The notes under the pieces: model-generated | Database searches by the model: none | Told to the model about the DNA's origin: nothing | What the model saw: only the letters and a program-made list of their open reading frames with translations | Program-made: the position numbers and the translations under genes | Virus record (IMG/VR): IMGVR_UViG_3300006754_007973 | Location: 1 to 30,074 of that record | Origin: a virus | DNA: 30,074 bases | Strand: one strand, 5' to 3' | Part shown: one piece after another, positions 16,785 to 23,663 of the stretch | Numbering within the stretch: position 1 is the stretch's first letter | Layout: each line of letters begins with the position of its first letter

Positions 16785-17102
16785 ATGTTACAAGCTTCAA
16801 GAAATAAAATAGATTATGAAAAATTTTATGTAGTAAAAAGATCAGAAATTGATGCAATTAGAAAAGTTTTGCAAGGCCTTGAGATGTATGCCGAAATGAT
16901 TTCACCTATGGATATTATGACTAGATCAGAACAGATTGCTGGTTTATTAAATGAACTTCAATTAGGTGAACAAACTGAAGCTGGTTTATTTCCAAGAGAA
17001 TTATCAAAAGGTGAAACTTTATATCTAATTAAATCAAGAGGTATGGATCTTTTAACAGAAGAAGAATTTACAGAATTTGTTACAGCAATGGATAAAGAAT
17101 GA
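16785..17102 (+). CDS. Hypothetical small protein
   Basis: 105 residues, mostly helical and acidic at the C-terminus. No motif, signal peptide or membrane segment is seen. The start lies one base after the epimerase stop, and its stop overlaps the kinase ATG (ATGA), so it is firmly embedded in the operon. The tail ELSKGETLYLIKSRGMDLLTEEEF is the most distinctive part. I do not recognise the family. Confidence 0.65.
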   Translation: MLQASRNKIDYEKFYVVKRSEIDAIRKVLQGLEMYAEMISPMDIMTRSEQIAGLLNELQLGEQTEAGLFPRELSKGETLYLIKSRGMDLLTEEEFTEFVTAMDKE

Positions 17103-18106
17103 TAATTACAAAATCACCATTAAGGATAGGTTTTGCTGGTGGAGGTAGTGATTTACCTGCATTTTGTAGTGAAAATAGTGGTGCATGTATAAATGCAGCA
17201 ATAAATAAATATGTATATGTTCTTGTACGTAAAAGATATGATGATATGATTTATTTAAAATATTCAGAAAATGAAGTGGTTAGATATGTTGATGAGATTC
17301 AGCATGATTTTATTAGAGAAGCACTACTTTTTTGTGATATAGATTTTGGTATAGAGATTATAAACTGGGCAGATATTCCTACAAAAGGAACCGGGCTGGG
17401 ATCATCATCTAGTTTTTTGGTTGGATTGCTTAATGCATTATGGACATTAAAAGGTCATACATATAATAAACATGAATTAGCTGAACAGGCTTGCGAAATA
17501 GAAATTAACAGGTGTAAAAAGAATATTGGATATCAAGATCAATTTATTGCAGCATATGGTGGTTTGAAATTTATGCAATTCTATAAAAATCCTGAGGATA
17601 CGTATGTTACATCATTAGCATATGAAGATGCTGAACTCGATAGATTATCAAGAAACATAATGGCATTTTATACGGGAATTACAAGAGATGCAAATGATAT
17701 TCTTACAGAACAAAGTGAAGATTTAAAAACAGATTCCAATGCAATAGAATTAATGAAAGCGAATGTAGATATAGCAAATAGATCTTATGTAAAATTGCAG
17801 AATCATATACATCCGTCTCTTGGGCATGCTATGGCAGAAAATTGGAATATTAAGAAAAAATTTAAAGGTATTACAAACCCTGAAATAGATAAATTAGTTG
17901 ATGGATGTATGAAAGCTGGTGCAGTAGGTTGTAAAATAACTGGAGCTGGTGGAGGAGGATTCTTAATTGCCTATGTTCATTCAGGTAACCAAGAAAATAT
18001 AAGAGAAGGAATGCAAAGATATCATCCTGAAGTAAAGGAAATGCCTATAAAAATAGATAAGTATGGAACAAGAGTATTGATGAATGTCGAGCAGTATTTA
18101 TGGTGA
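17099..18106 (+). CDS. hddA: HddA-like D-glycero-D-manno-heptose 7-phosphate kinase (GHMP family)
   Basis: 335 residues, close to HddA length (about 340). Motif 1 is PLRIGFAGGGSDLPAF at 7-22, the strongest HddA/GHMP signature. Motif 2, the ATP-binding loop, is GTGLGSSSS at 97-105, and motif 3 is KITGAGGGGF at about 279-288. HddA phosphorylates heptose 7-phosphate at C1 to the alpha-1,7-bisphosphate, the branch that normally leads to GDP-heptose. Here no HddC-type guanylyltransferase is present; the only nucleotidyltransferase of the set (10056) is of the RfaE2 type. Fucokinase-like activity is the main alternative. It is followed after 45 bases by the isomerase gene. Confidence 0.87.
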   Translation: MIITKSPLRIGFAGGGSDLPAFCSENSGACINAAINKYVYVLVRKRYDDMIYLKYSENEVVRYVDEIQHDFIREALLFCDIDFGIEIINWADIPTKGTGLGSSSSFLVGLLNALWTLKGHTYNKHELAEQACEIEINRCKKNIGYQDQFIAAYGGLKFMQFYKNPEDTYVTSLAYEDAELDRLSRNIMAFYTGITRDANDILTEQSEDLKTDSNAIELMKANVDIANRSYVKLQNHIHPSLGHAMAENWNIKKKFKGITNPEIDKLVDGCMKAGAVGCKITGAGGGGFLIAYVHSGNQENIREGMQRYHPEVKEMPIKIDKYGTRVLMNVEQYLW

Positions 18107-18151
18107 GTATTTCTAATAATCTCGAAAAATTCATTTACATGGAGAAATTTA

Positions 18152-18712
18152 ATGAAGATGTACAGTGTAGACGACTTTTTAAATAACACTTATTATCTCA
18201 CAAAAAAGGTACCGTTAAAAGATGTTTTTAAAATTAAAGATTATATTCTGGAATCAAATCGTATTTTTCTTGTGGGGAATGGCGGATCAGCTGCCATATG
18301 CGATCATATTGCTAATGATTTAATGAAACGCTGTCATAGGCCGGCATTAGGATTAACTTCACCAGCATTGACAACATGTTTAGCAAATGATTATGGCTTT
18401 GAAAATATGTTTTCTAATTTTTTAGAATTACATAAAATATCTGGTAAGGAAATTGATTCTTATCCAGATTTGCTGATAGCAATAAGTTCATCAGGGAAAT
18501 CAGAAGATATTATACATGCTATAGATACAGCTAGGTCTGCTGGAGCAAATATTATTGGGATTGCGGGATTTGATGGATTTCCTGAATTGCAAAAACAATA
18601 TTTAGCTGTAGATATACATTTAGATTCTTATAATTATGGTGAAGTAGAATTAGCAACAGAATTGATTTTACATGCAATTATAGAGGATATTATAGATGAC
18701 AGAACAAACTAA
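18152..18712 (+). CDS. gmhA: GmhA-like sedoheptulose 7-phosphate isomerase
   Basis: 186 residues, the usual GmhA size (about 190), single SIS domain. GNGGSAA at 42-48 is the phosphate-binding loop and AISSSGKSEDI at 110-120 the second SIS motif. GmhA converts sedoheptulose 7-phosphate to D-glycero-D-manno-heptose 7-phosphate, the first step of heptose synthesis, as a cytoplasmic tetramer. Aligning by eye with the bacterial enzyme, the zinc ligands His, Glu, Gln, His become H52, D56, E166, H174, with the same spacings (4 and 8). The Glu-to-Asp and Gln-to-Glu changes are conservative but touch the active site. A GGAG upstream of the ATG supports the start. Its end overlaps the next gene by 17 bases. 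Confidence 0.85.
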   Translation: MKMYSVDDFLNNTYYLTKKVPLKDVFKIKDYILESNRIFLVGNGGSAAICDHIANDLMKRCHRPALGLTSPALTTCLANDYGFENMFSNFLELHKISGKEIDSYPDLLIAISSSGKSEDIIHAIDTARSAGANIIGIAGFDGFPELQKQYLAVDIHLDSYNYGEVELATELILHAIIEDIIDDRTN

Positions 18713-19016
18713 AAGTGAAATAGAAAAAAATAAGATTTTGAGTGGTATTAAACAAATTCATGAACCTATAGATACTATAGATACTAAAGGTGCTGTAATA
18801 TGGGTCTGCCCATGTTGTAACCATAAAGTATATGAGGGTGATGATGATGATGATTCGGGAAAACCAGTTGGAATTGCGATCGCAGAATTACCAATAATTA
18901 TATGTGTAAAATGTAATGCACTTAGTGTTTCCGATTTAACTATAGAGGCATTAACAACAGCAATGAAACAAGCATCAAGTGGTATTATAGTTCCTCCTTC
19001 GGGCGCAAGAATTTAG
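18696..19016 (+). CDS. Small zinc-ribbon-like protein
   Basis: 106 residues. CPCC at 38-41 and CVKC at 70-73, separated by an acidic loop (EGDDDDDSG), look like a zinc ribbon. No catalytic domain is attached. The start lies within the end of the isomerase gene (17-base overlap), and its TAG stop shares a base with the GTG of the next gene. Zinc ribbons of this sort bind nucleic acid or partner proteins; here nothing shows which. Function unknown. Confidence 0.65.
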   Translation: MTEQTKSEIEKNKILSGIKQIHEPIDTIDTKGAVIWVCPCCNHKVYEGDDDDDSGKPVGIAIAELPIIICVKCNALSVSDLTIEALTTAMKQASSGIIVPPSGARI

Positions 19017-19792
19017 TGAATCCTGAAGATATCCATATAGTCCTCTTAGGGTTTGATAGAGAATTAGATTATCGTATTAACCTAGAGATACTAAGATATA
19101 ATTATGGTTTTAGTGATAAGTTATGGATAACTACAATTCATAATGGTGATAGAGATAAACTTCCTTCAGGATTAGGTGAAAATAATTTTATCTATATGAA
19201 TGAAAATAGAGGTCCAGTTGGTGGGGTTATAGATAGTATTAATCGAGCAGGCCAATTTGCGGTAAGTGGTTATCGACCTATTGTTGTATTCATGAATTTC
19301 GATGCGTGGTTCATTACTGAACATGGTTTTACTTGTGCCATTGAAGAATTTATGAAATCAGGCAAAGAATTTTCAGCAGCAATAGACAATAATCACTTAC
19401 CGACACCTGATTGTATGATTTTTAAGAAAGATTATTTAAAAAAAATATTACCAATACAAGAAAAAATATGCTCATTTAGAAGAAACATTTCTGATCTTGT
19501 AAAAAAATATAAACCTACAGAGCTTGGGTTTGAGAATGTAGAAGAATATTTATATTATACAATAACAAATAAACCTAAAGATCTTCTTGTTGAAATGACG
19601 CATACAAAGATAGATCAATATCTATTAAAAACAATTTGGCATGATATGGGAAGAGATGGATTGCCAAGATTAGAATGGACAGAAAGATTAACATTTCTTC
19701 ATAATCATGACTACAATATGAAAAAAGAATTATTGAAGAAGCATAATATAACAAATGGCAATGCTATACAACAGTTTATTGGAGGTGCATAA
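19016..19792 (+). CDS. Possible GT-A glycosyltransferase
   Basis: 258 residues starting with GTG that overlaps the previous TAG by one base; the ribosome-binding site is weak, so coupling is likely. IHIVLLGFDRELDYRINLEIL, then an ENRGPVGGVIDSINRA segment and VFMNFDAWFI (a possible N-x-D metal site at residues near 94) follow the order seen in GT2-like enzymes. The C-terminal half (EWTERLTFLHNHDYN) is not recognised. A glycosyltransferase is the best guess given the fold pattern and neighbours; a structure comparison would settle it. No membrane segment is visible. Confidence 0.6.
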   Translation: MNPEDIHIVLLGFDRELDYRINLEILRYNYGFSDKLWITTIHNGDRDKLPSGLGENNFIYMNENRGPVGGVIDSINRAGQFAVSGYRPIVVFMNFDAWFITEHGFTCAIEEFMKSGKEFSAAIDNNHLPTPDCMIFKKDYLKKILPIQEKICSFRRNISDLVKKYKPTELGFENVEEYLYYTITNKPKDLLVEMTHTKIDQYLLKTIWHDMGRDGLPRLEWTERLTFLHNHDYNMKKELLKKHNITNGNAIQQFIGGA

Positions 19793-20142
19793 TGGCAGTA
19801 GAAATGGAATATAAAGGTGAGGTTGTGTTAGTAAATCCGATAACGTCAATAGTATCAATACAACATTTAAGAAAATTAAGATATAAATATCATATTGCAA
19901 GTTCAAAGAGATATGATTTTTCGGAGGATGGCGAAAATGAAAAACAAAAAGCTGACAACCATGAACAACAAAAAAATCATGAATTATATCTTTTAAGATT
20001 TGAAGCAGCATTTGCAAAAGGTATCAGGGGTAATAAATTTACTAAAAAGAAACGAACAAAAAATTCTAGATATGAAATGCAAAAACGTTCAAGAAAAATT
20101 AATAGAGGCATAAAGGGCCGCTCTGCAGGGAAGATAAAATGA
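19792..20142 (+). CDS. Hypothetical protein with very basic C-terminus
   Basis: 116 residues. The first 40 residues form a small beta-like segment (YKGEVVLVNPITSIVSI), the middle is acidic and Gln/Asn-rich, and the last 35 residues are strongly basic (KKKRTKNSRYEMQKRSRK), suggesting nucleic-acid contact. TAATG joins it to the previous gene, and ATGA joins it to the next. Family not recognised. Confidence 0.65.
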   Translation: MAVEMEYKGEVVLVNPITSIVSIQHLRKLRYKYHIASSKRYDFSEDGENEKQKADNHEQQKNHELYLLRFEAAFAKGIRGNKFTKKKRTKNSRYEMQKRSRKINRGIKGRSAGKIK

Positions 20143-20519
20143 AAGATAGTAAATCTCATATTGTGTATGAACCTAATGTAAAATTTTTATTTATAGATTC
20201 TACATTTTTTTTATTACCGAATGGATTTGAAGGGACTGTAGCAGATGCATTGAGATTATTTGCTGATTATTTGGAAACTAGGACAAAAGCAGATATAACA
20301 AAGCAAGGTGTTTCGATTAATAGGAAACAAATGCATAATGATTATCTTATAGATTCTTGGATGAAGTTCGTAAAAGCAACAGATGAAGGATATAAATCAT
20401 TTCATGGTATAGCAGTTCAGGAATATGACGGGGAAGCATTTAACATAATAAATAGTAGAGTTGAAGAACATAAAAGGCGCCAAGAAAACGATATAGATAA
20501 AAAGTGTAAAGACGATTAA
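20139..20519 (+). CDS. Hypothetical protein
   Basis: 126 residues. The N-terminus is hydrophobic (VKFLFIDSTFFLLPNGFEG, about 14-32), too interrupted for a clear membrane helix. Then comes an amphipathic helix (VADALRLFADYLETRTKA) and an acidic/basic tail. It ends the run of tightly overlapping genes before a perfect palindrome at 20598. Family not recognised. Confidence 0.65.
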   Translation: MKDSKSHIVYEPNVKFLFIDSTFFLLPNGFEGTVADALRLFADYLETRTKADITKQGVSINRKQMHNDYLIDSWMKFVKATDEGYKSFHGIAVQEYDGEAFNIINSRVEEHKRRQENDIDKKCKDD

Positions 20520-20597
20520 ATAGTTCTTATTATTCTTGATTGGGTTAATTCTTTGTTGTGATACTATAGTATAAAAATTATTATAATAATGTTATAA

Positions 20598-20625
20598 AGA
20601 GATAGGTATACCTATCTCTATTTTT
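20598..20625 (+). terminator. Perfect 22-base palindrome followed by a T-run; likely intrinsic terminator
   Basis: The half-site AGAGATAGGTA is followed at once by its exact reverse complement (20598-20619), then A and TTTTT. RNA would fold to a hairpin of about nine pairs with a four-base loop and a short U-tract, as in intrinsic terminators. It lies in the largest gap of the middle island (118 bases) between 20519 and 20638. Being perfectly symmetric, it could instead be an operator. AT-rich promoter-like sequence lies just before it (TATAAT at 20582-20587) without a good -35. Confidence 0.6.
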
Positions 20626-20637
20626 GTAGGAGAATCG

Positions 20638-21561
20638 ATGTCAGAAAGATTAGCAGCATATAAGTTTTATTTGGAATTAAAATTGGATCGTAAGAAGCTT
20701 GGAGCTGTATCTGGCGAAGGGTTTCAGTTTACTTCCATGCAGGACCAAGATGGTATTATACAAGAAATATTCAAAAAGATAGGAACTACTAATAAGACAT
20801 TCATAGAATTTGGTGCTGGTGATGGGCTTCAAAATAATACTTTGGCTCTTCTTACACTTTATGGTTGGAAGGGTTTGTGGTTAGAAGCCGTCGAAGGTAT
20901 GGCTTCGATGATAGAAGATAGAAAAAAATATTATAATAATGCACATAAGTTGACATCAGTATTTGCAACATTGAATAAAGATAATATAGATGAATTGTTA
21001 TTATCTTATGAATGTCCAGAGCCTGATCTTCTTTCTATAGATACAGATTGGAATGATTATTATTTATGGGAAGCTCTTGAAAATGTGAAGCCAAGAGTTA
21101 TTGTTATTGAATATAATTCGCATATTCCAAGAAATGTGGATATAGTAGTTCCATATGGTCATAATACATGTTCATGGAATGGATCATCATTTTATGGCGC
21201 AAGTATAGATGCTCTTATAAGGATGGGTAAAAACAAAGGGTATACATTAGTAGGAACAAATATTGGTGGCTCTGATGCTTTCTTTATAAGAAATGATTGT
21301 TTACCAAATAATCCACATACAAATTCTGAAACAAATGAGATAATATATAGGTCTCCTTGGAATGTAGTTTATGAACACCCATTATTTGATTTATGTTATC
21401 AAGTTGGTCATAAACCACATGCCTGGTGTAATGAAGAATTTGTAGAATATATTGAAAATAGGAAAAAAGAGAAAGCACAAAAAGAAGAATTAGAAGCAGG
21501 AATTAAAATAAAGAATGCCGGCCCACCCGCGTTAACAGAACTGAAAGGTCCTCACGTATGA
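20638..21561 (+). CDS. FkbM-like methyltransferase
   Basis: 307 residues with TAGGAG before the ATG. FIEFGAGDGLQNNT at 55-68 is the SAM-binding motif I, WKGLWLEA motif II, and DLLSIDTDWNDYYLWEAL then PRVIVIEYNS is the pattern of the FkbM/Methyltransf_21 group. These methylate sugar hydroxyls in glycans and polyketides. The C-terminal 40 residues are charged and Lys/Glu-rich, and a GC-rich patch lies near the end (21517-21558). It is the first gene after the palindromic terminator, so it begins a new transcription unit or depends on read-through. ATGA overlap with the next gene. Confidence 0.75.
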   Translation: MSERLAAYKFYLELKLDRKKLGAVSGEGFQFTSMQDQDGIIQEIFKKIGTTNKTFIEFGAGDGLQNNTLALLTLYGWKGLWLEAVEGMASMIEDRKKYYNNAHKLTSVFATLNKDNIDELLLSYECPEPDLLSIDTDWNDYYLWEALENVKPRVIVIEYNSHIPRNVDIVVPYGHNTCSWNGSSFYGASIDALIRMGKNKGYTLVGTNIGGSDAFFIRNDCLPNNPHTNSETNEIIYRSPWNVVYEHPLFDLCYQVGHKPHAWCNEEFVEYIENRKKEKAQKEELEAGIKIKNAGPPALTELKGPHV

Positions 21562-21863
21562 AGTTTTTGAATATTAAGTTTACGAATGGCGAAGTATATC
21601 AAATTGGTCTACGTCATATAGCAGAAATTAGAGCTAAATATTATGCTGATAAGGATGGATTTGATAATGAAGAATATTTAAAAGTTTGGAAGTATGAATT
21701 TGCAATTATAATGGAAAATGATTCTGAAGCAATGAATTGGGCAAAGGATAATATGGATTGGAAAGATGTAGAACGTTATGCCAAAAAAATAAATAATAAG
21801 GGAGGAATTAATTATGAAGAAGAGTGGCGTAATTCTAAAACTGAGATCGTAGATGAGAAGTAA
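21558..21863 (+). CDS. Hypothetical phage protein
   Basis: 101 residues. A short beta region (IKFTNGEVYQIGLRHIAE) is followed by a helix with YYADKDGFDNEEYLKVWKYE and the segment NWAKDNMDWKDVERYA. I have seen similar small proteins in phages but know no function. It overlaps the methyltransferase stop (ATGA) and is followed by a 94-base gap with a TATAAT at 21872-21877 that lacks a convincing -35. Confidence 0.7.
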   Translation: MKFLNIKFTNGEVYQIGLRHIAEIRAKYYADKDGFDNEEYLKVWKYEFAIIMENDSEAMNWAKDNMDWKDVERYAKKINNKGGINYEEEWRNSKTEIVDEK

Positions 21864-21957
21864 TTTTAGCTTATAATATTAGGTCAAACTGATATTTATA
21901 AGTGATTATTATCTATTTTAAAATGATCTATATTATAGGAATATAAATGAGGTAAGA

Positions 21958-22521
21958 ATGAATATACATGTTGAATTAGGTTGTGGAAATAACCTTCGTC
22001 CTGAAGGTGAAGGTTGGGAAGATATCGGGGTAGATATTATAGAAGGTGATAATATTAAAATTTGTAATTTAGGTTTTGAAAATCTTCCTTTTGATGATGA
22101 CTCCATAGATATGTTCCAAGCAATAGATGTTCTTGAACATATTCCCAAATGTATTTGGGCTCCCATAGGAGATACTCTTGACGGTCATAAACAGAATTTC
22201 ATACGTCATAATCCTATGATAGATCTTATGAATGAAATATACCGTTGTATTAAAAATAATGGAGTTTTTAAAGTAGAAGTCCCATTTTCAGATTGGGCAA
22301 TAGACCGTGATCCGACTCATGTAAATAAATTTGCAAGGGATTGGTGGCATTATTATAAAAAGGATGATAATCTTTACTATGATCAAGGTTTAATTAAATG
22401 TAATTTTAAAGTAACAACTGATGAGTTAGTCTATGAAAATAATACATTACGTACTCATCTTATAGCAAATAAATCTGGAGGCTTTCCAATAACAAAAACT
22501 AATAGGAAACCTTTGATTTGA
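21958..22521 (+). CDS. Class I SAM-dependent methyltransferase
   Basis: 187 residues. VELGCGNNLRP at 5-15 is motif I, IGVDIIEG motif II, and IDMFQAIDVLEHIP the following signature. The C-terminal part has RDPTHVNKFARDWWHYY, a feature of small methyltransferases in LPS and capsule loci, where the acidic/His residues may hold the substrate. It should methylate a small molecule or sugar. GAGG lies before the ATG. It is the third methyltransferase domain of the window. It differs in sequence from the domain in the fusion at 4131. Confidence 0.82.
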   Translation: MNIHVELGCGNNLRPEGEGWEDIGVDIIEGDNIKICNLGFENLPFDDDSIDMFQAIDVLEHIPKCIWAPIGDTLDGHKQNFIRHNPMIDLMNEIYRCIKNNGVFKVEVPFSDWAIDRDPTHVNKFARDWWHYYKKDDNLYYDQGLIKCNFKVTTDELVYENNTLRTHLIANKSGGFPITKTNRKPLI

Positions 22522-22552
22522 AATATAAGAAAATTAAGAAAGTTGTGGTAAA

Positions 22553-23494
22553 ATGAAAATTTTAGTTATTCAAAGTCCACACTATGATTTTAATGCTGCC
22601 ACGTTAATACAAGGGCTACATAATTGTATCGAAAACGGGGCCCCACACGAGCTTATGTGTGCAGAAAGAAGCAACTATGCAGAGCTTGAGGGTTTTTATA
22701 GTCATTATGAGTCCAATGAAAATGTGATCAAAAAGTTTGCTATATCCGCAGATCTCATCATTTTATGTTCGAACAATAATGTTAAAGAATACCTTGCTTT
22801 TGATACAGGTAGAGATGATATAATATATATGGATGGTGAAGATACTCATCCATATAAAAAGGATCCAAATAATTTTGCTCTGTATTTCAAAAGGGAAATG
22901 AGATTAAATCTAGATCATCCAAATAATGTTTGGCCATTTCCATTTGCATGTGAAGATAGATATTTTTTACCATTTCGTTTTGATGATAAGAAATTTTCAG
23001 TAACATGCATGTTTGGGCCACATGATGATACTAAACCCTGGCGCAGTGAAATTCAAACATGTTTAGAGGAAGCAAAAATTCCTGATTCTGTTATAGGGTC
23101 ATTTTATGGCGGTGATCAGGCAGTAACAATAGATACTGGCGGTAGAGACAATTCGCATTACTATGATATTCTAACGAGAAGTAAAATATCGGTTGATGCA
23201 CATGGTGCATATGAATGTAATTCTGCTAGATATTGGGAATCTTTAGCTAACGGATGTGTTTTACTTACAAGAAGAAATCTTATAGAAATGCCATATCCTT
23301 ATGTAGATACAGAAGATATGTATGAATTTGAAACAAATTCTGAATTATTAGCTCTTATAGATTTATTACTAAATGATGATCAACGTCGGACAAAAATGGC
23401 TGAATCTGCATATAGTCATACAAAAGCAAATCATACAACTCGTGCTAGAGCAGAATATTTATTTTATGTTGCAGAATTAGAAGGCTTACTATAA
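22553..23494 (+). CDS. CgeB-like glycosyltransferase (copy 2)
   Basis: 313 residues. It parallels the gene at 13115 along its length: KILVIQSPHYDFNAATLIQGL at the start, LYFKREMR in the middle, FPFACEDRYFLPF, CMFGPHDDTKPWRSE, TGGRDNSHYYDIL and NSARYWESLANGCVLL (about 223-238), ending in a HTTRARAEYLFY helix. It is about 30 residues shorter because of small deletions. The function would be sugar transfer with a GT-B fold; substrate unknown. A GC-richer stretch near the start (about 22634-22655) is unlike the rest. The paralogs are 8.4 kb apart, so they are not a fresh tandem copy. Confidence 0.75.
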   Translation: MKILVIQSPHYDFNAATLIQGLHNCIENGAPHELMCAERSNYAELEGFYSHYESNENVIKKFAISADLIILCSNNNVKEYLAFDTGRDDIIYMDGEDTHPYKKDPNNFALYFKREMRLNLDHPNNVWPFPFACEDRYFLPFRFDDKKFSVTCMFGPHDDTKPWRSEIQTCLEEAKIPDSVIGSFYGGDQAVTIDTGGRDNSHYYDILTRSKISVDAHGAYECNSARYWESLANGCVLLTRRNLIEMPYPYVDTEDMYEFETNSELLALIDLLLNDDQRRTKMAESAYSHTKANHTTRARAEYLFYVAELEGLL

Positions 23495-23531
23495 TCGATG
23501 GCGTTTATATTTATATAGGATAGTCAGTTGA

Positions 23532-23663
23532 ATGTCCCAGAAATATTATTTATAGCATAGAGAACAAGACAACTTTAAAAAAGCTTTAATTAAAAAGCAT
23601 ACCAATTGTGAGTATATAGAAATATATGAAAATGATTGGAATCTGGAGTATAAAATTGACTAA
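23532..23663 (+). pseudogene. Degraded gene remnant with an in-frame TAG
   Basis: In one frame, an ATG at 23532 gives MSQKYYL, a TAG at 23553-23555, and then a well-formed 35-codon stretch (HREQDNFKKALIKKH... ending YENDWNLEYKID) to TAA at 23661-23663. The stop overlaps the TTG start of the next gene, the normal coupling geometry in this genome, so this was probably the end of a real gene. The segment CEYIEIYENDW recalls the C-terminal strand of small endonucleases of the VSR/homing type, an impression only. TAG is used as a true stop elsewhere (12072, 12736, 19016, 27977), so recoding is unlikely. Confidence 0.45.

Noticed and set aside
18870-18890. GCGATCGC, the cyanobacterial HIP1 palindrome
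   Set aside because: Only one exact copy was noticed in 30 kb, so it does not support a cyanobacterial host.
19880-19892. TATAAATA, the T4 late promoter sequence
   Set aside because: Copies noticed here and near 2628, 27212 and 27586 lie inside genes, as expected by chance in very AT-rich DNA; none sits well placed before a gene.
23553-23555. TAG recoding (amber read as an amino acid)
   Set aside because: TAG ends several well-formed genes with tight junctions to the next gene (12072, 12736, 19016, 27977), so the standard code is in use; the amber in the remnant is better explained by decay.
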